Source of the DNA: a virus
Virus record (IMG/VR): IMGVR_UViG_3300037485_000324
Span: 1 to 31,558 of that record
Direction: 5' to 3' (one strand)
Length of the DNA: 31,558 bases
Part shown: piece after piece, positions 1-8,763 of the stretch
Layout of the letters: each line of letters begins with the position of its first letter
Numbering within the stretch: the first letter of the stretch is position 1
Made by a program: the position numbers and the translations under genes
The notes under the pieces: generated by a model
The model's input: only the letters and a program-made list of their open reading frames with translations
Told to the model about the DNA's origin: nothing
Databases searched by the model: none

Positions 1-127
1 TACTTGTGTAACGAATAAATTTATTTTTTTGCATAAAAAAAAGCCGCTACAATTTGCAACGGCTTTTAAAAAAATAAATGAAAAAAAATTACGGTGTTAT
101 TTGTGTCGGTGATGCGTGTGAAGTTAC
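1..127. repeat. Terminal direct repeat, copy 1 (circular closure)
   Basis: Bases 1-127 are identical to 31432-31558. The length, 127, equals a common maximum assembler k-mer, so this is most simply the overlap left when a circular or terminally redundant genome is assembled. It carries the last 13 codons (stop included) of the tail-tube-like gene, an intrinsic terminator, and the first 11 codons (positions 34 to 1, minus strand) of the 128-aa gene whose full copy is at 31079-31465. Confidence 0.95.
39..67 (-). terminator. Intrinsic terminator after the capsid/tail-tube genes
   Basis: On the minus strand the arms AAAAGCCG and CGGCTTTT (8 bp, positions 67-60 and 46-39) enclose a 13-nt loop, and the T-run continues to position 35. 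It lies about 20 bases past the stop codon of the tail-tube-like gene. The T-run abuts the annotated ATG (32-34) of the next gene, so that gene is either leaderless from this start, starts further in, or depends on readthrough. The same hairpin is repeated at 31470-31498. Confidence 0.85.
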
Positions 128-613
128 AACTGTTGAAGTTACAAACGGTGCCATAATAGGCTCTTCTGCTGTAACTGTTAAAGTGTATCCATTCATATCG
201 CCTAAAGCAGTTCCAGTTGAAATTGTACCATTAACGTTGCATCCTCTTGTCAAACCAACAGCAAAATAATTTCCGTTGTTGTCCTCGATAAATACGTGTG
301 GTCTTTGTGATACAATTTTTTGAATTTCAACTTGTGTAGCTACATCCATTTTAGTTAATACTGCCGTAACAGTTTGTCCGTAAAATGTTGTGCCATTCTC
401 ATCACTTGAAGTAATTGTTTGCTCCAAGTTATTTCCGCCTTTTACATCATATTTATAAAAGTTTGTTCCAGATCCACTAATCGCAGTTAGTGTTCCGGCA
501 GTTATAGTCAATGTTCCAAGTGTACCATAATCGGCAAAGTATATTGTTCTAATTCCACCGACTACATCTTTGCAAGGTAGTTTTCTACCAGTTGCCATTA
601 AGCAAGTACTCAT
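89..613 (-). CDS. Putative major tail (tube) protein
   Basis: The 174-aa product is Gly/Thr-rich and probably beta-rich, with no signal peptide or membrane segment. Its pattern (an early PCKDVVGGI segment, a central ENGTTFYGQ segment, then RPHVFIEDNNGNYFAVG and a GTALGDMNGYTLTV segment near the end) resembles proteins encoded beside the major capsid gene in many Bacteroidota phages and usually called tail or structural protein. It follows the capsid gene after a 61-nt gap holding a GC-rich hairpin and is followed by a strong terminator, so it closes a transcription unit. A highly expressed tube protein fits that place. A head decoration or completion protein is the alternative; the fold cannot be settled from sequence alone. 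Confidence 0.6.
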   Translation of the reverse strand: MSTCLMATGRKLPCKDVVGGIRTIYFADYGTLGTLTITAGTLTAISGSGTNFYKYDVKGGNNLEQTITSSDENGTTFYGQTVTAVLTKMDVATQVEIQKIVSQRPHVFIEDNNGNYFAVGLTRGCNVNGTISTGTALGDMNGYTLTVTAEEPIMAPFVTSTVVTSHASPTQITP

Positions 614-641
614 ATTGTTGTCTTTTAAAAGTTAATAAATA

Positions 642-663
642 GCCACCCATTTTACAAGGTGGC
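642..663 (-). terminator. GC-rich hairpin between capsid and tail-tube-like genes
   Basis: GCCACC (642-647) and GGTGGC (658-663) form a 6-bp stem with a 10-nt loop just downstream of the capsid stop codon. On the minus strand it is followed by TATTTATTAACTTTT, which is AT-rich but not a clean T-run. It may be a weak attenuator that lowers downstream expression, or an mRNA 3'-end stabiliser. Confidence 0.45.
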
Positions 664-674
664 ATTTAATTTAA

Positions 675-1586
675 TTATGCTATTCCGTAAGTAACAGAGT
701 CAGCACCTATTCCAACTTGAATACCTCTTGTGAAACGAGCGATAAAACGAACGTTTTTGGAACCATCTAAATCAGCCATATCAATAGTCTTGATAATGTT
801 TGCATCATCTGCCAATCCAAATCCAACAAATAAGTTAGAAATTTGAGCAGCCACCATTACGTTTGCTGGTAAACCATTTGCAACGAATACTGGAACACCA
901 TCAAAGGTTAATTCTTGACCGTTGTACCATTGTGTTCCTAAACCTTGAACTCCATTGTTTGAAGTAGCTGCAACGCTAAATCCACCCAATGCTCTTACGT
1001 ATGCTTTTGCAACGTTTTGAGATACATAAATTCTTAAATCTTCAGTACCGTAAAGTGATGCTGGAATACCATCTACAACTCTTCCCATTTCTGCTACTAC
1101 GTTTGCAGAAGTAATAGCCAAAGGTGTAGCGATTACTGTTGCGCCATCTGTTTTAAGTAATTTACCTAAACCATTTGTTGAATTCCATAAGAAAGTTTCT
1201 GTATCCAAAGCGATGTCTTTCAACATTTTTGCAATAAAGAAATCAGAGAATGTTGCTGGTAAAACATCGAAAGCAGAAAAGCCCATTGAACTTGCTTCCC
1301 AGTCTTGCTCGAAAGGTGTTTTACAAAGTTGTAAATTAACTTGTTTTTCGGCAACAGTCAGAACTTTATCTGAAAGTGTTACTACTCCAGCATCTGTAAA
1401 ATCACAAGTAGCATCTGCAACGATGCCAGAATTTACTAATTTTTTAATATTTGTTTTGTATTTTACATTTGGAATAACTGTTACTCCATTGTTTGCGATT
1501 GTGTTCGCACTTAATACCGCAGCAGCGATATATTTACCAGCGAATTCGCCAGCGTAGTTTGATGTAATTGTAGGTTGATTAGCCAT
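675..1586 (-). CDS. Major capsid protein
   Basis: The 303-aa protein is Ala/Val/Asn-rich and resembles the major capsid family of Bacteroidota phages: an N-terminal YAGEFAGKYIAAAVLSANTI segment (residues 11-30), then PNVKYKTNIKKL, a CDFTDAG segment, and NLQLCKTPFEQDWEA around residues 85-99. There is no signal peptide or membrane helix. It sits directly after the scaffold-like gene and shortly after the XkdF-like protease, the usual protease-scaffold-capsid order. The start is an ATG after a purine-rich leader without Shine-Dalgarno sequence. Length and context fit an HK97-type shell protein; I recognise it by family resemblance and position rather than by a catalytic motif. No other gene here is a better capsid candidate. 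Confidence 0.8.
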   Translation of the reverse strand: MANQPTITSNYAGEFAGKYIAAAVLSANTIANNGVTVIPNVKYKTNIKKLVNSGIVADATCDFTDAGVVTLSDKVLTVAEKQVNLQLCKTPFEQDWEASSMGFSAFDVLPATFSDFFIAKMLKDIALDTETFLWNSTNGLGKLLKTDGATVIATPLAITSANVVAEMGRVVDGIPASLYGTEDLRIYVSQNVAKAYVRALGGFSVAATSNNGVQGLGTQWYNGQELTFDGVPVFVANGLPANVMVAAQISNLFVGFGLADDANIIKTIDMADLDGSKNVRFIARFTRGIQVGIGADSVTYGIA

Positions 1587-1618
1587 TGTTTGTTTTTTTA
1601 AGTTTTATTTTTAATTTG

Positions 1619-2197
1619 TTAGTTTGACAATGCTGCCATTATTCTTGCTTCTGTGTCTGAAAGATTTTTTCCAGAATTAGATTTTGTTAAATTTACTTTT
1701 GTTTCTGTTGGTTTGTGCGTTAATGGTTTTTTTGAAACCGTACTTGAAAGTGTTGCTTTCATTTCAGTTTGCGCACCCATCATAGCATCAATTTTGTTTT
1801 GAAGTTCGTCAAGTTTAACTTGTACGGCTTCCATTACTGCTGAAAGGATTTCTTCCATTGTGGCTGGTACTTCTGCAAGTACTACTTCCTCGATTACTTC
1901 CTCAACTGTTTCAACTGCTGTTTCGGCTGCCATTTCTGTTTCGCCCTCTTCTGCTACTGCTGATGCAATTTCACCAATTTTACCAATCTCGTAAACTTCT
2001 AAAGTGTTACCATCGGCCATCAAATAGCTACCTACTTCCAAAGGCTCTTTGTTATCGCCATCAATAGCGAAAATAGGCTCACCTACTGCAAAGGCATCCG
2101 CTTCCACAACTGTACCGTTGTCCAACGTTTGTTGCTCTAATTTCACATTTCGTGAAAGCAAAGCGTTAATTCTGCTTAAAATGTCTGTGTTTTTCAT
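1619..2197 (-). CDS. Putative scaffold / capsid assembly protein
   Basis: The 192-aa protein has three parts. Residues 1-75 form a small domain with DGTVVEADAFAVGEPIFAID and YEIGKIGEI. Residues 80-115 are a very acidic Glu/Ala/Val-rich stretch. Residues 116-150 form a predicted helix or coiled coil around KLDELQNKIDAMM, followed by a basic Lys/Thr-rich tail. Acid-rich plus coiled-coil composition immediately upstream of the capsid gene is typical of scaffolds. The short RIMAAL segment near the C-terminus could be a capsid-binding tail, which is inference. The gene follows the 52-aa Cys protein after a 53-nt gap containing a TATAACG element that recurs before other late genes. Confidence 0.6.
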   Translation of the reverse strand: MKNTDILSRINALLSRNVKLEQQTLDNGTVVEADAFAVGEPIFAIDGDNKEPLEVGSYLMADGNTLEVYEIGKIGEIASAVAEEGETEMAAETAVETVEEVIEEVVLAEVPATMEEILSAVMEAVQVKLDELQNKIDAMMGAQTEMKATLSSTVSKKPLTHKPTETKVNLTKSNSGKNLSDTEARIMAALSN

Positions 2198-2250
2198 ATT
2201 GTTTAATTATTATTCGTCTGTATAACGATTTAGTTATTTATTTTGCATTT

Positions 2251-2409
2251 TTATTCTGCCTTTCTGTAAATGGTGCCTATTCCTTGCGCTTGTAACGAAC
2301 CATCGCAACACTTTCGACTATAAGTATTGTCTACACATAAACAGCCCCTCTTATCGGTCTTTGGACTTGTTCGGCTTGGTGTCTTAAATTCTTTATTTTC
2401 TTTTGGCAT
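2251..2409 (-). CDS. Small Cys-rich protein (52 aa)
   Basis: I found this gene by reading the gap between the scaffold and protease genes. ATG at 2409 opens 52 codons ending in TAA at 2251, overlapping the last 17 nt of the protease gene. The N-terminal 20 residues are basic and polar; the rest carries the motif GCLC (residues 22-25), NTYSRKCCDG (28-37) and QAQGIG (40-45). A Cys-x-Cys plus Cys-Cys set may bind zinc or form disulfides. Similar small proteins are, from memory, frequent beside the head genes of Bacteroidota phages, but I know no assigned function. The overlap and motif conservation support a real gene. Confidence 0.65.
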   Translation of the reverse strand: MPKENKEFKTPSRTSPKTDKRGCLCVDNTYSRKCCDGSLQAQGIGTIYRKAE

Positions 2410-3016
2410 CTTGTATGTATTTTTGAATTTCTAATAATTCTAATCCGGCAGCTATTTCTTCATAGGTGTCATCTACTTTTGAAAGTGGTGTTTTAGCTTT
2501 GTCGGCAAAATAACCCTCGATTGAAAATCCTTTTACTTTTTTGGTTTTAATAAACTCATTCCAGATCACATCGTTGTTTACTTTAATCGTTCCCATCCAC
2601 GTGCCAACTGGAACATTCAAATTGTATAGGTTAGACTTGTCCTTTTCGGTGTCTTCCACTATCCAACTCTCGACCATAGTTAAACCAGTGATAGCCTCTT
2701 GATGTTCAAATGTAGCATTGCTCTGATTATTATTTTGGAAAAACATTTCCATACATTTACGAATAGTGTCTTGACTAAAATAAATATAGTATTCGCCATT
2801 CTCTTCGTCTCTTCTGTAAATCGGCTTATCTGGGACCAGCATTGCACCCATTATTATCTTTTTTTCTTTGTCTACTTCCGCAAAGGTGTACTCTTTTGGC
2901 TGCTCATTTTTCAAAGCTATCCAATTCTCTTCGATGGCTGGATTTTCAACAATGCTGATTGCATCTATTCCGCTTAACTCCATCGTTTCGTCAATTATTA
3001 ATTCAATTAAAGTCAT
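2393..3016 (-). CDS. XkdF-like prohead protease
   Basis: The 207-aa protein matches the general pattern of the XkdF-type phage serine protease family: GAMLVPDKPIYR (about residues 57-68), IYFSQDTIRKCM (78-89), a central FEHQEA segment, VESWIVED (115-122), VPVGTWMGTIKV (136-147) and VKGFSIEGYFADK near 161-173. The His in FEHQ and the Ser in GFSIEG are the natural candidates for catalytic residues, by analogy with herpesvirus/HK97-type maturation proteases. It sits upstream of the scaffold and capsid genes and probably cleaves scaffold during head maturation. The start follows a 26-nt gap holding the 12-mer AAACACGTTATA (minus strand), shared with the leader of the tail-chaperone gene. Confidence 0.7.
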   Translation of the reverse strand: MTLIELIIDETMELSGIDAISIVENPAIEENWIALKNEQPKEYTFAEVDKEKKIIMGAMLVPDKPIYRRDEENGEYYIYFSQDTIRKCMEMFFQNNNQSNATFEHQEAITGLTMVESWIVEDTEKDKSNLYNLNVPVGTWMGTIKVNNDVIWNEFIKTKKVKGFSIEGYFADKAKTPLSKVDDTYEEIAAGLELLEIQKYIQDAKRK

Positions 3017-3042
3017 AATTTCTTTTTTTGTATAACGTGTTT

Positions 3043-4956
3043 TTATCCTAAAGTTGCATTTTGTACTATTCCCATATTCAAAGATTGTTGTGTAGTAACA
3101 TCGCCACCAACTACAAAGGCTTTTAAAGGTTGTGCATCTCTTGCTCCTATTCCTTCCGCTATTTGATTTGCTCCGCCTTGACCTACTACGTTGAAAGTTG
3201 GTGCTGTTGCTACTGCTCCACCGCCACCGCCACCTCCAGCACTTCCGCCACCGCCACCACCTCCACCGCCTAATAATTTTTTAGCTCTGGCGATATTTGC
3301 TAATATTGTAGCCGTACCACTGGCATAAAATGCTATTTTAGTTGCTAAATAAACTGCTGGCGCTGCTGGTCCGGGTGCTCCACTTGCTGCTCCAGCCGCA
3401 CTCTGTTCAGTACCTTGCATCATTTTTGAAAAAGCTATTGCACTATCAGAAGCAATTTGCGCTAATGCCAATGCTTTCATAGCTGCTTGACCAACTTTTC
3501 CTCTTGCAAGTCCAGTTGATTGTAATGCTGATAATAATTGTTCACCGCTTTGCGCTATGCTGCCAAGTGCTTCAGTTGTGGCTTGGAATGCTTCAATTTT
3601 TCTTTGTCTTGCTTCCTCATCTCTTGCTTCTCTTTCGGTTTGACTATCATATTGGATTTGCGAAATTGTTAATTGAAATTGTTGCTCTGCCGAAAGTAAA
3701 CTATCTTTATATTTTAAGTCGGCATCAATCTTGGCTTGGTTTGATGCGTCTAATGCTTCAAGTCCAGAAACATCAAAACTATCGTCTGTCGGTTTGTTGT
3801 ACTGCTTATCAAGTTCGTCTAATTTCTTTTTTCTCTCTTCGTCTGTTAGTATAGCATCTTTTGCGGCTTGTTTATCTATATCACGAATTCCTAATTGATA
3901 GGCTGCTCTGTCATTTTTTAATTTCAATAATGCATCTTGACTTTCTTTTACAACTGCCTCGCCTTTTGCTTTTGTTTCTGCTGGGTCAAATCCTAACTTT
4001 GTTAAATAATCTGTCGCCTTATCTCCTAACGTTTCATCAAGTTTTGATTTTATATTTACGCCCGGAATTTTATTTAATAAGTCAATAATATTATTAATTG
4101 CCTTTGATGCTGTTTCATATAAAAACCTTTGCGGAATAGTTACAAAATCAATAAATGATTTTAGCATTTCATAATTTCTCTTCGCTCCCTCTGTTGCCAA
4201 GATATTTGTTTTCTCTTGGTTTTTTTGATTTATTTCAGTAGCTTGTATTGCTTCGTCTGTTTGTTTGACTTTAATATCTAAAATTTCTTTTTCAGACTTA
4301 CCTTGTAGTTTTAAAATATTATCTTGATTGCCTATTGTTTTTAACTTTTCATTCTCTTGGTCTACGTTCTTTTGTGATAGTGCATTTAATTTCTTTTGCT
4401 CTTCGCTCACTCCGCTTACTGCTTCTTTAATATCATCCCAATAAGTGAATATCGTTCCTAAAGCCACAATTAACAAACCTATACCAGTACTTCCAATAGC
4501 TGTTTTTATTCCTTTAAAAGCATCAATAGCTACGGCCTTTAATTGTTTGAAACTATCTCTTGCTTCTCCTAATCCTTGCAACCCTTGTGCAATAGCCATA
4601 GCGGATTGAACTTTCAAAAGTTGCTTTTCTAAATCTTTGCTTTCAACACCAGCCAATCCCATCGCACCTTGATAAGCAGCAAAGCCACCAGCAACACCAG
4701 AAAGCGATGCTGTTAAAGATTTAAATTTTGCATCTGGATTAAATGCTTCTGTTAAACTTTTAGCATCGCCAATTTTATCGTTTAATTCTCCAGCCCTTTT
4801 AGCAGCGTTAATAGCCTCTGTCGAAGTAGCACCATATTTATCAGCAAGTGTTTGTACTTCTTGTTGCGCTTGTTTTAATTGGCTCTTTAAACTACCAAGT
4901 GACTTGTCGGCTTGTTCTGTTTTTACGTTTAAATTTATGTCTATTTCTTGTGCCAT
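3043..4956 (-). CDS. Tape measure protein
   Basis: The 637-aa protein starts with a long helical, coiled-coil-rich region (Lys/Gln/Glu/Ala, residues 1-75). It has a hydrophobic segment around IGSTGIGLLIVALGTIFTYW (about 153-172), more helices rich in Lys and Gln, an Ala-rich hydrophobic region near 485-550, then a low-complexity Gly block (two poly-Gly runs split by SA) and a beta-like C-terminus. This fits a tape measure that sets tail length and passes through the host envelope. It is short for the family, implying a short tail. It follows the tail-tip genes, an order opposite to lambda, where the tape measure precedes the tip. The ATG at 4956 overlaps the preceding 50-aa gene by 16 nt. Confidence 0.75.
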   Translation of the reverse strand: MAQEIDINLNVKTEQADKSLGSLKSQLKQAQQEVQTLADKYGATSTEAINAAKRAGELNDKIGDAKSLTEAFNPDAKFKSLTASLSGVAGGFAAYQGAMGLAGVESKDLEKQLLKVQSAMAIAQGLQGLGEARDSFKQLKAVAIDAFKGIKTAIGSTGIGLLIVALGTIFTYWDDIKEAVSGVSEEQKKLNALSQKNVDQENEKLKTIGNQDNILKLQGKSEKEILDIKVKQTDEAIQATEINQKNQEKTNILATEGAKRNYEMLKSFIDFVTIPQRFLYETASKAINNIIDLLNKIPGVNIKSKLDETLGDKATDYLTKLGFDPAETKAKGEAVVKESQDALLKLKNDRAAYQLGIRDIDKQAAKDAILTDEERKKKLDELDKQYNKPTDDSFDVSGLEALDASNQAKIDADLKYKDSLLSAEQQFQLTISQIQYDSQTEREARDEEARQRKIEAFQATTEALGSIAQSGEQLLSALQSTGLARGKVGQAAMKALALAQIASDSAIAFSKMMQGTEQSAAGAASGAPGPAAPAVYLATKIAFYASGTATILANIARAKKLLGGGGGGGGGSAGGGGGGGAVATAPTFNVVGQGGANQIAEGIGARDAQPLKAFVVGGDVTTQQSLNMGIVQNATLG

Positions 4957-5093
4957 TTCAGTAGTCTTTTGTGTTGTTTAAATACTTCTTTCCAAGTCTT
5001 ATTCAGTTTGTTTTTTCCTTTTGCTATTTCTATGTATTCACTTTCGGCATAGTGTTCACTTGCTTTTAATAATTCTAAAATCTGTTCTATCAT
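4941..5093 (-). CDS. Small hypothetical tail-region protein (50 aa)
   Basis: ATG at 5093 overlaps the TAA of the large tail gene (TAATG, 1 nt shared) and the frame runs 50 codons to TAG at 4941, inside the start of the tape measure gene. The product is charged and helical (MIEQILELLKASEHYAESEY at the start, Lys-rich end). There is no membrane segment or known motif. Its coupling to both neighbours suggests a small tail-assembly helper or a translation-coupling peptide; this is inference. Confidence 0.6.
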   Translation of the reverse strand: MIEQILELLKASEHYAESEYIEIAKGKNKLNKTWKEVFKQHKRLLKWHKK

Positions 5094-7690
5094 TATGCTA
5101 ATTGTTTAACGGTTAAATATTCAGTTTTGGCCAATGTTCCTTTTTTATAGTAATCTATTTGCATAGCATCATATCGGTCCAACGCTGTGCCATTTGGTGC
5201 AACGTTTACTTCGACTTCTAAATCCTTTGTATTGTTACTTGATAGTGTGTAAGTCAAGAAGGAACTTGCTGCTAAAATATTAAAACTATCATAGTCATTT
5301 AAATAAATAATTTCATCTACTTTTGTCGGTTGGTTATCTACTTCAATATTCGCTAAACTTGCAAATCTATATCCAACGCTCATCGCTGCATCTGGACCTC
5401 TGTAATCAGTTATTAATTCAAATGATGCCTCGCCACTTGTTAAATCAGTTGTAAATGAATTAATAATGTATCTTTTATTTCTTATTATTAATCTATCATT
5501 TAAGGCTATTCCTAACGCTTCTCCGTAACCATCTTTCACAGTACTACCTAATAAACTAACTGGTAAAATTGCCTTTACTTTGAATACTCTTGTTTTTATG
5601 CTGTAAAGATTTTCAATATAATTTTGATAGTGTCTATTGTAAAGTCCTTCGGGTGCAAGTTCGTTATACCAACTGCTTTGCTCGTTCCCGAAATTCATCG
5701 TCATTAGGTGTGATAAACTTGGATCCGTTGGTAGTGAATTATATTCATTTGAAAATCTATTATAATTTGTAATTAAAGTAGTTCCGCCTCCAGAATTAGT
5801 TACGTAAATTCTATCGGCACCCGCCAATGTAGGTGACACTAAACCATTGCAGTATATTAACATCGGCTTTGGAATGTATGGTTTTAAATCCTTGTCAATT
5901 AAAGTTGCTGTTTGGAATAGTTTGCCCTCTTTTGGTACTTCAAATAATACGTTTTCAAATGGTGCTTTTATTTCATAGGTTGCATTTTCTGTTGTACGTG
6001 GGTTTGTGTATATTAGGTCACCATAACTCGTGCCATATAAACCCTTATAGGCTTGATTTAAGATGTTAATGCTCTCTTCGTATTTGAACTCTATACTCTT
6101 GAATAATTTTGGCTTTTCAATGGTTAAATCATCCGAATAAACATATTGTGAAATATCAATAATTTTACCAGCATTATAAAAACTTTCTAATGGGTTAAAT
6201 TCAAATGTATTGTTTCCTTTTGGGATTATCATTAAATTAAATGCCTTAACTATTCCAGTAATAAAATCTGATATTTTCATATCTGGCAAATAGTTTACAA
6301 TGTCGATATTTTGTACTGTTGTTTGTGCTGGGTTTTCTGCTGTATCATTCGATGCTACTTCGGCACCATACGGCAGAACTCCATACCTACGTGTTAGTTT
6401 AACTCTTGGTGAAAATGTCATTGCTACATCCGAACTCAATCTAAATGTATATTGATGTGGGTTTGCATCTGTGCTTCGTCTTACTGTATCTGCGTTTAAA
6501 TTTGTCGTGCCGGTTTTGTTAGTATAAGATTTGTAAAGTTCGCCATCCTTGTAAACGAAAACGCTGTAAATATCTGTTGATACAACTGGTGTAATTCTTA
6601 TTTCAACTTTGTTGTAAATATCACCCATTGCAGTTGATGGCACCCAATCCCAGCGTGTTGTCAATGTATCACTTGCTAAATTCATTTCTGGAAATGTAGC
6701 AGTCATAGTTGTAAAATTTAAAGGCAATCTTTGTGTCTGCTCGCTCATAGATAGCGAAGACTTCAAATATAAATATAACTTTCGATATTGGTCTAAACTT
6801 AAAAAAGAACCAGTAAAGGTTATGCCGTATTTTTGACTGATGTAAAGAAAGATACTTGAAACTTTTATTGCTGGGAATAAGTCATTCCACTTTACTGCTC
6901 CGGCCACTGTTGTAATGTCGTCTAAAGGATAAGCTGGGTCTTGATAAAAGTATTTCTTTGCACTTCCTATCAAAGGATATTTGATGTCTCCGGTGGTAGT
7001 AGGTGCAACTATTCTTGTTATTACATTACTACTGTCATATGTGTGATTTGTTACTGAATAATCTAAACTATTTAATTTGTCGTCTTTAATTACATCTTTC
7101 AACTGTGTAAGGTTGCCATAAAAAGTAACGTTAAAACTGTCCGGTTGCCCGTTCTTTACTTTTGCATTTTCAAGTTGTATGCTACCCTCTTTAAATTTGT
7201 GTGTATCAATTTCAATATAGGCATCGTATCGTCTTCGGTGGTCAAATCCATTATCTAAAGATGCTTCAAACCAATATTCTAAAATATCGTTATTTCTTTT
7301 CGATGCTGGAATATTAAACGACTGTGAATAATCAGTATATAATTTAGCTATGTCATTTGCGTTTTGTATTTGAGAAGTAACTTTTATTTTTTCCTCTTTA
7401 AATAAATCCAATCTTTGATAATCACTTTTATAAATAGCAAAAGTATCACCGGCCAAAACTACTATTGGACTTTCTAAAGTTATTATGCTTGCTGTATTTG
7501 AAACTATCCAACTTGTTGCGCCTATATTATCACCCGATGTCATTATAGCATAATGTCCAGTATATTGATTAACTGCAAACCCTCCGATTGTATCTCTAAA
7601 TGCAAGGAATGGCGAACTATTTGCAAACGTTGTAATACCAGCATAAACTTGCGTGTTCTTTTTTATGTATATCTCTACATTTCTATTCAT
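5093..7690 (-). CDS. Large tail tip / baseplate-type protein
   Basis: The 865-aa protein is soluble, Tyr/Thr/Asn-rich and likely beta-rich throughout, without signal peptide or membrane helix. I see no enzyme motif. Size, composition and position (between a 357-aa tail protein and the tape measure) match the large tail-associated proteins of Bacteroidota siphophages, which probably form the tail hub or tip. The region around NIVNYLPDMKISDFITGIVK-like residues (mid-protein) reads as a hub-type domain followed by further beta domains, but this is impression rather than homology. It overlaps the preceding gene by 1 nt (TAATG), so translation is likely coupled. Alternative role: receptor-binding side fibre. 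Confidence 0.6.
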   Translation of the reverse strand: MNRNVEIYIKKNTQVYAGITTFANSSPFLAFRDTIGGFAVNQYTGHYAIMTSGDNIGATSWIVSNTASIITLESPIVVLAGDTFAIYKSDYQRLDLFKEEKIKVTSQIQNANDIAKLYTDYSQSFNIPASKRNNDILEYWFEASLDNGFDHRRRYDAYIEIDTHKFKEGSIQLENAKVKNGQPDSFNVTFYGNLTQLKDVIKDDKLNSLDYSVTNHTYDSSNVITRIVAPTTTGDIKYPLIGSAKKYFYQDPAYPLDDITTVAGAVKWNDLFPAIKVSSIFLYISQKYGITFTGSFLSLDQYRKLYLYLKSSLSMSEQTQRLPLNFTTMTATFPEMNLASDTLTTRWDWVPSTAMGDIYNKVEIRITPVVSTDIYSVFVYKDGELYKSYTNKTGTTNLNADTVRRSTDANPHQYTFRLSSDVAMTFSPRVKLTRRYGVLPYGAEVASNDTAENPAQTTVQNIDIVNYLPDMKISDFITGIVKAFNLMIIPKGNNTFEFNPLESFYNAGKIIDISQYVYSDDLTIEKPKLFKSIEFKYEESINILNQAYKGLYGTSYGDLIYTNPRTTENATYEIKAPFENVLFEVPKEGKLFQTATLIDKDLKPYIPKPMLIYCNGLVSPTLAGADRIYVTNSGGGTTLITNYNRFSNEYNSLPTDPSLSHLMTMNFGNEQSSWYNELAPEGLYNRHYQNYIENLYSIKTRVFKVKAILPVSLLGSTVKDGYGEALGIALNDRLIIRNKRYIINSFTTDLTSGEASFELITDYRGPDAAMSVGYRFASLANIEVDNQPTKVDEIIYLNDYDSFNILAASSFLTYTLSSNNTKDLEVEVNVAPNGTALDRYDAMQIDYYKKGTLAKTEYLTVKQLA

Positions 7691-8763
7691 TACACTATGT
7701 TATTAATGATGTTATTTGAATATTCGAAGTCAATAGTATAATTAATATTTTTGTCCTTTAAATAGGTCTTATAACTTATTTGTTTGCTTTTTACTATAAC
7801 TGGCTTTCCATTCAATAAAACAGTTTCACTCAACAATAAATCACGTATTAATAAATTATAGTTTTCATCAACCCATCCAGTATTGCATTTAACCGTTTGC
7901 TGGCCGTTTGTATTCATTGTTTTGCTCTGTCCTACCTTTGGATTGTAATTGTAACTTGGTTGTATTACGTTGTAGTCTGTGCTTTTAATATCAATGCTAT
8001 TTTGACTTGCTTTAAAAAATACAAGTGACTGCCATCCACCGTAAGAATTAATATAATCTACATTATTTGGTGTGTATTTGCATTCTAATAATAATTCGCA
8101 ATCTACTTCGTGAATTAAATCTGTTCCTAAAAATATTTTCATTTGCACACTTGTAGAACCGTATGCTAATGGTATTCTATAATTGTACTCTTCAATCGCT
8201 CCAGCGGTTAAAATAGTCTGTGCATTAATTACGCTGCCAGTTGCATCATAATATCGAACTATATAACTATTCACACTATCACGCTCACAAACAAAATTGT
8301 AGTAAGGAATAGCAAAGTTTGTGTAGGTGGTTATTTTTATTTTATCATCTGGTGTTAATAGCACATATTGAAAGTTTGAAATATCAAAATTAACTCCGCT
8401 ATCTGGATTTGTAAATGAATTTAAACAAACATATAACTCTTCAGAAAATAAAGTAAACGTTGTTCCATTTGCTGTAAAATATGCTTTAGCAAAACAATAT
8501 ACCCAGTTTGAATTACTTTCAACTGTGACCGTTGTAGATGCCTTGTTTGGCTCTATTTGATTGATGTACTCTGTTAGGAATGGTGATATATTATAAGTCA
8601 TTTCTAACTGTGTCACAGATGGTATATTTTCACTCATTACATAGGTTGGAAATGTAGGCATAGCTGTTCCCTTATTCCAAACAAATAATTCTACTTTTGA
8701 TGCTATTGCCGTTGCATCACCTACTACAATAATAAACGGTGACCTTGTTGATATTACTTTCAT
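7690..8763 (-). CDS. Tail protein, possible distal tail component
   Basis: The 357-aa protein is beta-rich, Tyr/Asn/Thr-rich, and has no signal sequence or catalytic motif that I recognise. Segments such as VELFVWNKG near the N-terminus and WQSLVFFKASQN in the second half are hydrophobic beta strands. Its ATG lies in ATGA overlapping the stop of the HK97 gp10-like gene (4 nt), and its stop overlaps the start of the 865-aa tail protein. The tight coupling suggests that the two large proteins form one tail-tip complex. Function is inferred from context only; a distal-tail (Dit-like) role is the most natural guess. Confidence 0.5.
   Translation of the reverse strand: MKVISTRSPFIIVVGDATAIASKVELFVWNKGTAMPTFPTYVMSENIPSVTQLEMTYNISPFLTEYINQIEPNKASTTVTVESNSNWVYCFAKAYFTANGTTFTLFSEELYVCLNSFTNPDSGVNFDISNFQYVLLTPDDKIKITTYTNFAIPYYNFVCERDSVNSYIVRYYDATGSVINAQTILTAGAIEEYNYRIPLAYGSTSVQMKIFLGTDLIHEVDCELLLECKYTPNNVDYINSYGGWQSLVFFKASQNSIDIKSTDYNVIQPSYNYNPKVGQSKTMNTNGQQTVKCNTGWVDENYNLLIRDLLLSETVLLNGKPVIVKSKQISYKTYLKDKNINYTIDFEYSNNIINNIV

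Noticed and set aside
1-127. True biological terminal repeat of packaged DNA
   Set aside because: Exactly 127 bases is more simply an assembly overlap; read data would be needed to claim real ends.
1213-1557. Plus-strand ORF of 114 codons
   Set aside because: It lies wholly inside the major capsid gene in the opposite strand and has no recognisable features.
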